A stretch of 64,000 nt of DNA, taken from a bacterium. Lineage in GTDB: Bacteria > SZUA-182 > DTGQ01. Within the stretch, counting starts at the first letter, position 1. Every line of letters starts with the position of its first letter. The notes under the pieces are model-generated. The model saw nothing but the letters and a program-made list of their open reading frames with translations, was not told where the DNA came from and did not search any database. This document shows positions 1 through 8,554 of this stretch, piece after piece. The stretch is from contig JAILZY010000005.1 of the NCBI GenBank assembly GCA_023512255.1, positions 18,306-82,305 on the forward strand. Reading direction: 5' to 3'. The translations under genes and the position numbers were made by a program.

Positions 1-157
1 GAGCGTCGTCGATCTTGCGATGCTTATCTGAGGTAAAATCCCGCAAGTTGTGTATCCGTATTCTTACCAGCCCCTTCTCCTGAGCTCTCTTGAGAATACT
101 CTGCTGGATAATCCCAGAAAACATCTCCGGGAATATGGTAATAATATCAAAGAGCAT
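1..157 (-). CDS. trmD: TrmD, tRNA (guanine-N1)-methyltransferase, N-terminal part
   Basis: Only the first 52 codons lie in the window; the gene runs off the left edge. Read on the minus strand from an ATG at 157 it begins [16 protein letters not shown], the typical start of TrmD, which methylates N1 of G37 in tRNAs read by CNN and CGG codons. The start overlaps the 3' end of rimM by 11 nt, so the two are probably translationally coupled. It is the last visible member of the ffh-rpsP-khpA-rimM-trmD operon. The identification rests on the N-terminal motif and the conserved neighbourhood, because the AdoMet-binding knot lies outside the window. Confidence 0.93.
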   Translation of the reverse strand, partial: MLFDIITIFPEMFSGIIQQSILKRAQEKGLVRIRIHNLRDFTSDKHRKIDDA

Positions 158-677
158 CAGAGAGATTCAATAATCCTTTCAACAGATGGATGGTAATTCT
201 TCTTGTTTCTAGGTTTATCTCCCGAACTACCTCTTTAATGGCTGGGATAAGATACTCCTTGTGATCATCCCTAACTACATACACATCGTTACTCCCTGTG
301 GGGAAGATATCCTCAACAACCCCTAAATGCAGCCCCTCCTCAGTGTAGACATCCATACCTATGAGCTGGAAGCAGTAATACTCATCCTCACCCAGGGGAT
401 ATAGCTCATCTTCAGGAACACAAAGCATACCCCCTTTTAGCTTTTCGGCATCACTCATGGTATGGCATTCTTGTGATTTCATAATTACATAACCCTTATG
501 AAATCGAACCCTTTCAATCGAAAGGCTTCTTTGCCCTGAGGGAGTTACTAAAAAGACCTCTTTCAGAGACCGAAATCTTTCGGGGAAATCAGTCAGGAGA
601 TAAACTTTCACCTCTCCCCTATGGCCATGAGTGCCAATGATTTTGCCAATCTGAACGAGGCCCTTAATGTCCTTCAA
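147..677 (-). CDS. rimM: RimM, 16S rRNA processing / 30S maturation factor
   Basis: A 176-residue protein of the usual RimM length. The N-terminal half carries the beta-barrel segment with [12 protein letters not shown] near residues 13-24. The C-terminal half is a PRC-barrel, with [17 protein letters not shown] near residue 120 and [10 protein letters not shown] before the end. RimM binds uS19 and assists late maturation of the 30S head. It sits between khpA and trmD, and a 42-nt spacer before it contains a 14-bp tandem duplication (697-724). Assignment is from motifs and from gene order conserved across bacteria. Confidence 0.97.
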   Translation of the reverse strand: MKDIKGLVQIGKIIGTHGHRGEVKVYLLTDFPERFRSLKEVFLVTPSGQRSLSIERVRFHKGYVIMKSQECHTMSDAEKLKGGMLCVPEDELYPLGEDEYYCFQLIGMDVYTEEGLHLGVVEDIFPTGSNDVYVVRDDHKEYLIPAIKEVVREINLETRRITIHLLKGLLNLSDAL

Positions 678-718
678 GTAGATGCCAAACCTCCCGCTTG
701 GATGTTATTCCTTGGATG

Positions 719-955
719 TTATTCAAGGATTTCCAATACCGCCCGTTTGCCGATTTTCGTGGCCGCGGCGCTCAAAACCGTCCGCATTGCCCGCGCCGTC
801 TGCCCCTGTTTGCCGATTACCTTACCCAAATCAGTCTTAGCCACTCGCAGCTCCAGCACGGTGGTTCGTTCACCGTCAACTTCAGTCACACTAACTTCCT
901 CAGGATAATCAACCAGTGCTCTAGCGATATCTTCAATTAATTCCTTCATACCCAT
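719..955 (-). CDS. khpA: KhpA, KH-domain RNA-binding protein
   Basis: A 78-residue single KH domain. It has the GxxG loop as GKQG near residues 48-51, preceded by LGKVI and followed by the helix [13 protein letters not shown], the standard signature of the KhpA/YlqC family. In studied bacteria KhpA pairs with KhpB (Jag) and binds many RNAs; no khpB is in the window. It lies between rpsP and rimM, a very common arrangement. The start ATG at 955 is preceded on the minus strand by a purine-rich GGAGGTAGG tract about 9 nt away. Confidence 0.96.
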   Translation of the reverse strand: MGMKELIEDIARALVDYPEEVSVTEVDGERTTVLELRVAKTDLGKVIGKQGQTARAMRTVLSAAATKIGKRAVLEILE

Positions 956-1014
956 TTTTTCCCTACCTCCGTAAAATTAATAACTACCTATTTGAATTGG
1001 AGATTACAATACAA

Positions 1015-1257
1015 CTAGATTACTCCTTGTCTGCTAAATATCTGCTTTACGGTGTCAGATGGTTTTGCGCCTTTCTGCATCCAAGAGATGGCTTTCTCTG
1101 TATTGATTCTGATTTCAGCTGGGTCTTTCAGCGGATCATAGTTTCCAATAAGATCCAGATATTCGCCATCGCGTGACTTTCTGGAATCTATAACCACGAT
1201 TCGATAAAATGGCCGCTTTTTCGCTCCCAGTCTCGTTAATCGTATCCGTAGCGCCAA
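1015..1257 (-). CDS. rpsP: Ribosomal protein bS16, probable TTG start
   Basis: The family signature IRLTRLGAKKRPFYRIVV and the later GNYDPLKDP identify bS16, a small-subunit protein. The longest frame opens with a GTG at 1266, but that GTG overlaps the GGAGG ribosome-binding site (1266-1270) and would add three non-family residues. A TTG at 1257 lies 8 nt after GGAGG and gives a product starting MALRIRLTRLG, close to the usual bS16 start, at 80 residues. It follows ffh after a few bases, so it is probably co-translated. Confidence 0.95.
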   Translation of the reverse strand: MALRIRLTRLGAKKRPFYRIVVIDSRKSRDGEYLDLIGNYDPLKDPAEIRINTEKAISWMQKGAKPSDTVKQIFSRQGVI

Positions 1258-1262
1258 AAAAT

Positions 1263-2606
1263 TCACCTCCTCTTCTTTCTGAATGGATTTCCGCCAAAAC
1301 CAGGAATCATACCCATTTTTTTCATTTGCCGAAGTGCTCTCTGCATCTGGGTAAATTGTGAAAGTACCTGGTTGACATCTTGAACTGTTGTCCCACTCCC
1401 CTTGGCAATCCGTTTTCTCCTGCTGCCATTGATAATTTCCGCATTATTTCGCTCTTGCACTGTCATGGAGTTGATAATCGCTTCAATCTGGATCAGCTTT
1501 TTTTCATCCGCCTTAAGGTCTGTGTTTTTGAGAATTTTTTTCCCCCCTGGGATCATGCCGATGATCTGCTCCAGAGGGCCTAACTTTCTAATCTGCCTGA
1601 GCTGATCGCGAAAATCCTCTAGGGTGAATGCATCCCGAGCGATCTTTTTCCGAAGGTCCCTGGCTTTTTCTTCAGAATAGGCAGCCTGCGCTTTTTCAAT
1701 CAGGGAAAGAACATCTCCCATGCCCAGGATCCGAGAGGCCATCCGGTCTGGGTAAAACGGTTCAAGGGCATCGATCTTTTCTCCAGTCCCTACATATCGA
1801 ATCGGTTTCCCAGTAACAGCCCGAATCGAGAGGGCGGCTCCACCTCGCGCATCTCCATCAATTTTGGTCAGGATAACACTGCCAATCCCAACCTCCTGGT
1901 CGAAGGCTTTGGCAATATTTACCGCATCCTGGCCAGTCATGGCATCAGCCACCAAAATTACTTCCTGAGGGTTGACCACCCTCTTAATCTCCCGCAGCTC
2001 CTGCATCAGCTCCTCATCAATATGAAGCCTGCCCGCAGTATCCATAATCATATAGGTGTATCCACCGGAGCGAGCAAACTGATGAGCATCCTGACATATT
2101 TTTACTGCATTTTTGGCCTCTTTGTCAGTATAGACCGCAATTCCTAATTGCTGGCCGAGGATGGTTAACTGATCAATAGCCGCAGGTCGGTAAGGGTCAG
2201 CGGCCACAAGAAGCACCTTTCGCCTTTGCTTTTGAAAAAGATTGGCTAACTTGGCTGCCGTGGTCGTCTTTCCCGACCCCTGGAGACCTATTAGCATAAT
2301 GCTGGTTGGAGGATGAGGAGAAGGAGCTAGCTCTTTATACTCCCCGCCCATCAGGGCCACCATTTCCTCATGAACAATCTTGACCACCTGCTGGCCGGGG
2401 GAGAGGCTCTTCAGAACCTGATCGCCAATAGCCTTTTCCTTTACTTTCTCAATAAACTCCTTAACCGTCTTATAATTGACATCAGCTTCCAGCAAGGCAA
2501 GCCTTACTTCACGCAAGCCCTCCTGAATATTGCTTTCAGTCAACTTTCCATAGCCACGTAGCTTCTTGAAAACCGTCTGAAGTCGGTCTGATAAGTTATC
2601 AAACAC
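1263..2606 (-). CDS. ffh: Ffh, signal recognition particle GTPase (SRP54)
   Basis: 447 residues, normal for Ffh. The N-terminal helical bundle is followed by the NG GTPase domain with GLQGSGKTTTAAK (P-loop, about residues 106-118), DTAGR and TKIDGDARGG. The C-terminal methionine-rich M domain, from about residue 300 (FRDQLRQIRKLGPLEQIIGMIPG), binds 4.5S RNA and signal sequences. The start is GTG at 2606 with GAGG about 9 nt upstream. It is the first gene of the operon that continues with rpsP. The 4.5S RNA gene was not found in the window. Confidence 0.97.
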   Translation of the reverse strand: MFDNLSDRLQTVFKKLRGYGKLTESNIQEGLREVRLALLEADVNYKTVKEFIEKVKEKAIGDQVLKSLSPGQQVVKIVHEEMVALMGGEYKELAPSPHPPTSIMLIGLQGSGKTTTAAKLANLFQKQRRKVLLVAADPYRPAAIDQLTILGQQLGIAVYTDKEAKNAVKICQDAHQFARSGGYTYMIMDTAGRLHIDEELMQELREIKRVVNPQEVILVADAMTGQDAVNIAKAFDQEVGIGSVILTKIDGDARGGAALSIRAVTGKPIRYVGTGEKIDALEPFYPDRMASRILGMGDVLSLIEKAQAAYSEEKARDLRKKIARDAFTLEDFRDQLRQIRKLGPLEQIIGMIPGGKKILKNTDLKADEKKLIQIEAIINSMTVQERNNAEIINGSRRKRIAKGSGTTVQDVNQVLSQFTQMQRALRQMKKMGMIPGFGGNPFRKKRR

Positions 2607-2659
2607 TGAATATCCTCATTAAGATTCAGCCTACATTTTTGTATATTTTATACAATTAG

Positions 2660-2686
2660 TTTATATGGCAGACAGTATAAAGTCAA
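2660..2686 (-). promoter_or_regulatory. Possible promoter of the ffh operon
   Basis: On the minus strand TTGACT (2686-2681) is followed after 15 nt by TATAAA (2665-2660), about 50 nt before the ffh start. The boxes match sigma-70 consensus well, but the spacing is 2 nt shorter than ideal. A second A/T-rich hexamer, TATAAA, lies closer to the gene. This is a reading from consensus alone. Confidence 0.4.
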
Positions 2687-2738
2687 GTACCAAAGGTATA
2701 ATTTACTAGGGAAAAGATCTTGCGGGGGGCTAATTTGT

Positions 2739-3485
2739 CTATTCCTTTTTCTCGTCATCCTTAATCGGCTCGCTCGACTGATTAATGTCGAGCATCTGGA
2801 TACCGGAAATGTACTCCATGCTGACTACCTTGGTTGCCCTGGATAATTTGTCAATCACCCCTTTGATGCGGTCAACCTCACCTAGGATGGCGTCAAGCTT
2901 GGCGTTCATCTTTGCGGGGTCTATTTGTTTAGTCAGCATCATTTTGATGACTTCAGCATTGGCGGATATGGCGCATAGCGGGTTATTAATCTCATGGTTT
3001 ACACTGACTGCCACCTGAGCCAAGGTAGCCAGTTTTTCTGTCTGAATCAGCCGATAGTGCAAATTGCGCAGTTTGAGCAGCGACTTTATCCTGGCTAGAA
3101 CTTCCTCCCGACAAAATGGTTTCACAATGTAGTCATCCGCCCCTAATTCCAAACCCATGATTTTTTCCTCAGTGCTGGATTTACAAGTAACAATAATAAC
3201 AGGAATATAGCGCGTATTCTCTGAGGCTTTCAGCATCCTGCAGACGTCATAACCATTAACCTTAGGCAAGGTAAGGTCCAAAAGCACCAGGTGAGGCTTC
3301 TCCTCCTCAACCATGCGTAAGGCTTCATCTCCACTCTCAGCCGCAACTACCCGATATCCTTTGTCCTTGAGCATACGAAGCAGCAGGTTTAGAATATCTT
3401 CATTATCCTCTACCACCAGGATCTTTTCGTTTTTCGCCTGGTCCTGATCCATGTAAACATCCTTAATATAATTACCAATTGCCAT
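2739..3485 (-). CDS. Response-regulator receiver fused to a histidine-kinase dimerisation domain, no ATPase domain
   Basis: 248 residues. Residues 20-135 form a CheY-like receiver with the acidic pair E26/D27, phospho-acceptor D70 in LLLDL and the conserved K122 in VKPF. Residues 145-225 match a HisKA dimerisation domain with an H-box (SVNHEINNPL, His164). No N, G1 or G2 boxes of an HATPase_c domain follow; the protein ends in a short charged tail. It could be a phosphotransfer or scaffold protein fed by a separate kinase, or a kinase that has lost its catalytic domain. It stands alone on the minus strand. The ATG at 3485 has GGTGAG just upstream. Confidence 0.85.
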   Translation of the reverse strand: MAIGNYIKDVYMDQDQAKNEKILVVEDNEDILNLLLRMLKDKGYRVVAAESGDEALRMVEEEKPHLVLLDLTLPKVNGYDVCRMLKASENTRYIPVIIVTCKSSTEEKIMGLELGADDYIVKPFCREEVLARIKSLLKLRNLHYRLIQTEKLATLAQVAVSVNHEINNPLCAISANAEVIKMMLTKQIDPAKMNAKLDAILGEVDRIKGVIDKLSRATKVVSMEYISGIQMLDINQSSEPIKDDEKKE

Positions 3486-3939
3486 GCACTCACCAATTTT
3501 TCTATTTGACTTAATTCTCCCCCCATTGAGACAAAACTCCCCCCTTTCTCATAAAAGTTTAATTATAGATAAGTTTCTATATCTGTCAAGATAAAAATGC
3601 ACCCAAAAGATGCTTTGGCCGCAAAATTCGGCTTCTACCGCCAATAGCGGGTTCATCTCCCCTCGATTGGAAGACAGATTAGCTGTCCCCCTGGGGGGAG
3701 GGGTGAATTTAGGGATGAAAAATTTACTAATTCATGTTAAAATAATGCCAATATAAAAATTGGCAGATTAAGCTATAATGGCACTAATTGGTTCTTTTGC
3801 TAAGTGCGAGAGCAGATCCAATTACCCAATCAATTGTAGAGGCGGACCTTGTGTCTGCCCAGCTTGCGCACTTTGTTAGCGAGAGGACCACTAATCCTAT
3901 GATGGCACTAATAAGAATAGAGTTTTGGGGGAATAATTA
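3486..3939. other. Spacer of 454 nt between the receiver hybrid and the metal importer
   Basis: No gene is supported. It holds a perfect 7-bp inverted repeat TGCCAAT/ATTGGCA (3746-3765), an isolated TATAAT at 3774-3779, and one copy of mobile palindromic family 1 (3789-3890) just upstream of znuA. The inverted repeat could be an operator, but it does not resemble the Zur boxes I know. Confidence 0.6.
3789..3890 (+). mobile_element. Palindromic mobile element, family 1, copy A (102 bp)
   Basis: The ends are inverted repeats of about 15 bp, TGGTTCTTTTGCTAA on the left and the complement of TGGTCCTCTCGCTAA on the right. The element is flanked on both sides by CTAAT (3784-3788 and 3891-3895), which reads as a 5-bp target-site duplication. 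The right half (CAATTGTAG, GACCTTGTG, GCTTGCGCA) is shared with copies C and D in inverted orientation. It has no coding capacity, so it is probably a non-autonomous MITE-like element. It lies 49 nt before the znuA start and may affect its expression. Confidence 0.75.
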
Positions 3940-5100
3940 ATGATCCTAATCACTGCGGCTTCTTGGGAGAGGGGCAATGTTATTATAAAGGTAATCCTCG
4001 CTTCCACTCTAATAGATCTGATGGCTTTATTCTTCTTAATCTTAGGTTGGCTAATACCGCCGGCAGCCTGCCAGGCGGCTGAATCCAAACCAAAGTTATC
4101 CGCAGTGGCCAGTATCTTCCCGCTTCAGGAGATGGCCAAGGCAGTGGGCGGTGAGCGGGTCAGGGTCGATCTCCTTCTCCCCCCAGGCGCCGAGCCCCAT
4201 ACCTGGGAGCCAAAACCAAGCGATATCATCGCCCTGACCAAGGCCGACATCTTCATCTATCTTGGGGCTGGGATGGAGCCTTGGGTTGTCGATCTGCTAA
4301 AAGGCATCGCTCGCTCTAATCTTCGGGTAATTAAGGCCAGCGAAGGGTTGCCAAAGCTTGAGCCGGATACAAGCAGTCTAAAGAGCCACAAGGCAGGGGA
4401 GGCTGAGGAAGCCAGCGCTCAGCCTACTCATGATACTCATGAAGCTCATGATAATCATGAAGAGAATGGCCACCATCGCTCTGCCAAACAGGGGAATCAA
4501 CAGCACTCTCCTAAGGCGCCAGGATCGCCTAATGCTCATGAGGGGGCTCATCAGCACTCTTCCGACCATCAACTTGATCCCCATCTTTGGCTCGATTTTT
4601 CCTATGCTCAGATTATGGTTTCAAATTTGGCCAAAGCCTTTTCAGAGCTTGATCCGGCAGGTGCGAAGTTTTACTCTCAAAATGCCTTAAATTACCAGAA
4701 GAAATTAGCCGAGCTCGATCAAAAGTATCAGCAGGGGCTGAAAAATTGCCGACACCGAAAAATCTTCTTTGGCGGGCACGCGGCTTTTTCCTATCTGGCC
4801 AGGCGCTATCAGCTTGAGCAGATACCGCTCTATGGGATCAGCCCTGATGCCGAGCCAAGCCCAAAGAGGCTGGCTGAGATCACAGAGCTGGCTCGGAGAG
4901 AGCAGGTTACAACTATCTTTTTTGAGGAATTGATCAGCGATCGTCTAGCCCGCATTTTGGCTCAGGAGGTAGGTGCTAGCACTCTGGTGCTGAATCCCGG
5001 AGCCAACCTAACCAGCGAACAGTTGAAAGCTGGGGTCAGCTTTCTCTCGCTTATGGAAAAAAATTTAGACACCCTGCGGAAAGGTCTGCTCTGTGAGTGA
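3940..5100 (+). CDS. znuA: Metal ABC transporter substrate-binding protein (ZnuA type, His-rich loop)
   Basis: 386 residues. A signal peptide or N-terminal anchor (hydrophobic stretch about residues 15-45 ending PPAACQA) is followed by a cluster A-1 (SBP_bac_9) binding protein. Likely metal ligands are in PGAEPHTWEP, LDPHLWLD and HAAFSYLARRY. Between residues about 145 and 205 lies a long His/Asp/Glu-rich loop (THDTHEAHDNHEENGHHR), typical of zinc rather than manganese binding proteins. The last codons overlap znuC by 8 nt. It delivers metal to the ZnuBC permease in the periplasm. The metal is inferred from the loop; no regulator site was recognised. Confidence 0.92.
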   Translation: MILITAASWERGNVIIKVILASTLIDLMALFFLILGWLIPPAACQAAESKPKLSAVASIFPLQEMAKAVGGERVRVDLLLPPGAEPHTWEPKPSDIIALTKADIFIYLGAGMEPWVVDLLKGIARSNLRVIKASEGLPKLEPDTSSLKSHKAGEAEEASAQPTHDTHEAHDNHEENGHHRSAKQGNQQHSPKAPGSPNAHEGAHQHSSDHQLDPHLWLDFSYAQIMVSNLAKAFSELDPAGAKFYSQNALNYQKKLAELDQKYQQGLKNCRHRKIFFGGHAAFSYLARRYQLEQIPLYGISPDAEPSPKRLAEITELARREQVTTIFFEELISDRLARILAQEVGASTLVLNPGANLTSEQLKAGVSFLSLMEKNLDTLRKGLLCE

Positions 5101-5854
5101 TCATCATCCCTATCCTTTGGTGTATGTGCAAGGGGTGAATTTTGCCTACGGGACAACGCTCGTTCTGTCTGAAATCTCTCTTGAAATCAGCAAGGGAGAC
5201 TTTCTGGCTATTATTGGCCCCAATGGCTCAGGGAAGACCACTCTGATCAAGATCATTCTCGGCATCCTGCGGCCAGACAGTGGTCAGATAAAGCTGTTTG
5301 GACAGGATTTGGGCAGCTTTTCCAAGTGGGAAAAGCTTGGCTATGTACCCCAGAGCGCTAGTCAGATCGACTCCTTGTTTCCGGTTTCAGCCCGTGAGGT
5401 GGTAGCTATGGGCCTGCTTTCAGGCAAAAAATTCCCCCGGCTGATCACCCGAGCTGATGAGAAGGCCATTGATGAAGCCTTGGAGCTGGTGGACATGGGG
5501 AAATTCAAAACCAGAAGGATCGGAGAGCTCTCTGGTGGGCAGCAGCAGCGGATCTTTATCGCCAGGGCCATCGTCAATAAGCCTGACATTCTCTTTCTCG
5601 ATGAGCCCACTACAGGTGTAGATGCAGCTACCCAAACCCGCTTCTATGATCTACTCGGGTCGCTGAATCAGGTACAGAAAATCACCATTGTCCTGATCAC
5701 CCATGACATTGGGGTAGTCAGCAAATATGTTAACAAGGTGGCCTGCCTTAACCAGAAGCTGATTTTTCATGGGAATCATGAGGAATTCTGCCGATCTTCG
5801 GTGGTAGAGGACTTCTTGCGCGGGGAGCAGCACCTTCTCTGCCACCGTCATTAA
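5093..5854 (+). CDS. znuC: Metal ABC transporter ATPase (ZnuC type)
   Basis: 253 residues with a complete ABC ATPase. The Walker A is GPNGSGKTT at residues 42-50, the Q-loop is in YVPQSA, the signature is LSGGQQQR near 145, Walker B is ILFLDEPTTGVD and the H-loop is in LITHD. It energises import through ZnuB. It starts with GTG inside the end of znuA (8-nt overlap), indicating translational coupling. The C-terminus ends in a short Cys/His tail (LLCHRH), seen in some metal-transport ATPases but of unknown use here. Confidence 0.94.
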   Translation: MSDHHPYPLVYVQGVNFAYGTTLVLSEISLEISKGDFLAIIGPNGSGKTTLIKIILGILRPDSGQIKLFGQDLGSFSKWEKLGYVPQSASQIDSLFPVSAREVVAMGLLSGKKFPRLITRADEKAIDEALELVDMGKFKTRRIGELSGGQQQRIFIARAIVNKPDILFLDEPTTGVDAATQTRFYDLLGSLNQVQKITIVLITHDIGVVSKYVNKVACLNQKLIFHGNHEEFCRSSVVEDFLRGEQHLLCHRH

Positions 5855-5930
5855 AAAATATTATTATTAAAAATATTATTGTTAATAAAATTAACATTAA
5901 AATGTTAGAGATCAAGGGGAGAAATTTTTA

Positions 5931-6785
5931 TTGTCAATCCTATCTTATGGTTTTATGCAGCGGGCACTGCTAGCGGGGATACTCATAGCTTCGGTTTGTG
6001 CCACGCTAGGAGTCTTTCTTATCCTAAGACGTGAGGCCATGATCGGGCATGGGCTCGCTCATCTGACCTTCGCCGGAGTAGCCCTAGGGCTGCTTGTTCA
6101 CCTCTGGCCTATGGGCACAGCCCTTCTGGTAGCAGCTCTTTCCGCTCTTGGCATCGTCAAGCTTAGAGAAAAAGCAGGCATCTACGAGGATACGGCTATC
6201 GGCATCCTGAGCAGCATCGGTATGGCCGCAGGAGTAATTCTAGTGAGCCTGGCCGGAAGCTTTAACGTGAGCCTGATGAGCTATCTTTTCGGGAACATTC
6301 TGGCTATTGCTCCCTCTGAGCTTTGGAGTTCGCTAGCCCTGGCCAGCACCGTATTTGTGGTCATTATCCTTTTCTATCAGGAATTGCTGTTCACTACTTT
6401 TGATTCCGAATCCGCTAAGGTCAGCGGGATAAGGGTCAAGCGGCTTGAGGCCATGCTGGCGGCTCTGACTGCCGCAGCCGTAGTGCTGGGGATGAAAGTG
6501 GTGGGGCTTCTTCTTGTAGCTGCCTTGCTGGTAATCCCCTCAGCCGCAGGGCTTCAAATGGCGGGGAATTTTTTCCAGGCTATCGTGCTGGCCATTATTA
6601 TAGCTGTGGTTTCAGTACTTTTGGGCCTGTTTACCTCTTTTTATTGGAACCTGCCAGCCTCAGGATCAATTATCCTCTTTGCCTCCCTTTGCTTTCTCGG
6701 CTCTCTGGCTCTGCGAAGGCTTAGAGCTGGCCTCATCCGGCTCTGCTCCGGCCCTGATAATAGCTATAAAATAAATGAGGAGTAA
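5931..6785 (+). CDS. znuB: Metal ABC transporter permease (ZnuB type)
   Basis: 284 residues and strongly hydrophobic with about eight membrane segments, matching the ABC-3 permease family (LRREAMIGHGLAHLTFAGVALG near residue 33, GMKVVGLLLVAALLVIPSAAG near 188). It forms the inner-membrane channel for ZnuAC. The likely start is TTG at 5931, 9 nt after GGGGAG; no better start fits the family N-terminus. A 76-nt AT-rich spacer with an imperfect 15-bp tandem repeat separates it from znuC. The C-terminus overlaps the reading frame upstream of cvpA. Confidence 0.93.
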   Translation: MSILSYGFMQRALLAGILIASVCATLGVFLILRREAMIGHGLAHLTFAGVALGLLVHLWPMGTALLVAALSALGIVKLREKAGIYEDTAIGILSSIGMAAGVILVSLAGSFNVSLMSYLFGNILAIAPSELWSSLALASTVFVVIILFYQELLFTTFDSESAKVSGIRVKRLEAMLAALTAAAVVLGMKVVGLLLVAALLVIPSAAGLQMAGNFFQAIVLAIIIAVVSVLLGLFTSFYWNLPASGSIILFASLCFLGSLALRRLRAGLIRLCSGPDNSYKINEE

Positions 6786-6795
6786 ACACCTTGGC

Positions 6796-7575
6796 ATGAA
6801 GATAATCGAAAATCTATTTGTGGGGAGAAATATTCTTGATCTGGTTATCGCCGCTGCGCTTATCTTCAGTCTCATTCGAAGTTTTCTAAAGGGAGTAGTA
6901 AGAGAAATTTTCTCTCTCCTTGCCCTGGGGCTGGGAATTATTTCTGCCCGGCAAATGTTTCCTCAGGTGGCAAAAATTTTAGAAGGCGATGCTTGTGCTG
7001 ATAGCCCATGGATAACCAGGGGAGTAGCCTTTGTTCTTGTTTTTCTTGCCGTCTATATAATCATCAGTATACTTGGCTTTATGGTGCGCACCATGATCAG
7101 GAGCGTTGAGCTCAGCTGGCTGGATCATCTGGGAGGCGCCATCCTTGGCCTGCTCAAGGGAGGCTTTCTGCTCTGCCTACTGATTGCCGTCCTGGTTATG
7201 ATTCTTCCCCCTGACAGCCAAATAATAAAAACTTCGCAACTTGCTCACTTTTTCTTTCAAGAGGCAGCCTTCCTGATGAAGTTTGCCCCGGAGGAGATCA
7301 ATCTAAAATTCCGGGAAAAAATTGAACGCTTCCAAAACCCTGAGGCCCCCTTGAATAAGAAAAAAACTCATCGTACTCCCTCCCTGAAGTCGAAAAAGAG
7401 AAAGCCTGCTGCTCCAGCCTCATTCCTCCTCTTTTCCGAATCCGCCAAAGAGTGGCGGCTGCTTTCGGGATTTTCGGATGCGGGCTATAGTAGACCATTT
7501 AGTGCGGATAATCGGAGGAAGCCCCTTGTGGGCAGTGAGACAGTTGCGGGCGAAGCTTTTGGTTTTTGGATCTGA
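6796..7575 (+). CDS. cvpA: CvpA family membrane protein with an antisense-overlapping tail
   Basis: The first 160 residues carry the CvpA pattern of four membrane segments, with LDLVIAAALIFSLIRSFLKGVVREIFSLLALGLG near the N-terminus and WLDHLGGAILGLLKGGFLLCLLIAVL later. The family is linked to colicin V production and envelope functions, but its activity is not established. The ATG at 6796 fits the family start better than an ATG at 6775 inside znuB. After about residue 190 the protein is basic and low-complexity, and its last 51 codons are antisense to the conserved C-terminus of rnhB. That tail is probably an unselected extension. Confidence 0.85.
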   Translation: MKIIENLFVGRNILDLVIAAALIFSLIRSFLKGVVREIFSLLALGLGIISARQMFPQVAKILEGDACADSPWITRGVAFVLVFLAVYIIISILGFMVRTMIRSVELSWLDHLGGAILGLLKGGFLLCLLIAVLVMILPPDSQIIKTSQLAHFFFQEAAFLMKFAPEEINLKFREKIERFQNPEAPLNKKKTHRTPSLKSKKRKPAAPASFLLFSESAKEWRLLSGFSDAGYSRPFSADNRRKPLVGSETVAGEAFGFWI

Positions 7576-8085
7576 AGGGTAGCCTGAGCCAAAATCTCCA
7601 TAGAGCTTGTGCAGCTTTTTAATTTCAGCATCCCGCACTACCTTGGCCACAATGGAGGCCGCAGCTACGACCGCATAGTTTTGATCAGCCCGGTTTTCTC
7701 CAAAAATTTTGAGGTCCTCCCGGCCAACCAGCCAGCGGATAGCTTGGCAATATTTTTGAATTCCCGGGCCTCTAGCCGGCACATCGAGGTAGACCCAGTC
7801 AGGATCAAGTCGGCTGATCAGCTCGGCTGACTTTTTCTTGCTAAGCACATTCAGGTTTTCCCGGTCGATCTCCTGAGGTAAAACCAGGGCCATTTGCACG
7901 GAATGAGCTATCTGAGCGATTTGCTCACCCAAGCGCTCTCTTTTTGAGGGAGTAAGCCGCTTGGAATCTCTCACTCCAATCTGCCAAAGCTCACCCTCTC
8001 TCTCCTGCTCGATAGCTACGGCGCACAGCACCATCGGCCCGATCAGGCATCCCCGGCCAGCCTCATCAATACCAGCTATGAGCAT
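7420..8085 (-). CDS. rnhB: Ribonuclease HII
   Basis: RNase HII cleaves RNA in RNA-DNA hybrids and starts removal of misinserted ribonucleotides. The start chosen is the ATG at 8085, giving MLIAGIDEAGRG with catalytic Asp and Glu directly in the family motif, preceded by AGGGG 5 nt away; a TTG eight codons upstream is less likely. Further motifs are DSKRLTP, the acidic segment at VYLDVPARG, NYAVVAAASIVAKVVRD and GSGYPSDPKT. The product is 221 residues. The gene converges on cvpA and overlaps it by 156 nt. The family is confident; the extent of the C-terminus is set only by the stop codon. Confidence 0.94.
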   Translation of the reverse strand: MLIAGIDEAGRGCLIGPMVLCAVAIEQEREGELWQIGVRDSKRLTPSKRERLGEQIAQIAHSVQMALVLPQEIDRENLNVLSKKKSAELISRLDPDWVYLDVPARGPGIQKYCQAIRWLVGREDLKIFGENRADQNYAVVAAASIVAKVVRDAEIKKLHKLYGDFGSGYPSDPKTKSFARNCLTAHKGLPPIIRTKWSTIARIRKSRKQPPLFGGFGKEEE

Positions 8086-8420
8086 AGAGTCCCCTATCCT
8101 TATCCACAAAAGTCCACAAAGGCTTTGTTGCCGCTCGGGTTTCAGGATTACAACCAGACATTGTTACTTGTAATATTAGCCTCCTTGTAACTTGCCCCTC
8201 TATATCAATAAATTCAATACGATCAATCAATTCAATACGCCCCTCCCATTTAATGGCCATCTGGTAGTAAAAGCATAGCTTATTTCTTCTATCTAATCAA
8301 GTGAGTCTAAAAAGCTCTAAGAGTAAAGAAAGGTTTAAATTCTAAATAGCGTTTTCCCCGATAAAGGCAAACAAGAAAAGTTATTTATTTGGTTTCTATT
8401 TTTGAGGCTTTATTTTTTTG

Positions 8421-8449
8421 TTGACTTTATTATTTATTAGCACTAAACT
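8421..8449 (+). promoter_or_regulatory. Possible promoter upstream of the small ORF
   Basis: TTGACT (8421-8426) and TAAACT (8444-8449) are 17 nt apart in an AT-rich region about 105 nt before the small ORF at 8555. The -10 box matches consensus at only four of six positions. Confidence 0.3.
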
Positions 8450-8554
8450 TATATCCTTAATATATATTGTCGATTTTAGCTTGATAATATTAACTTTCTT
8501 TCTTTGAGATATTAATTCCTAATGGATTTTTATATAATAATAAGGGAGGTTATA

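Noticed and set aside
3688..3755. A short GTG/ATG frame after a G-rich tract upstream of znuA
   Set aside because: Only about 17 codons, starts directly after the G-rich run and has no coding character.
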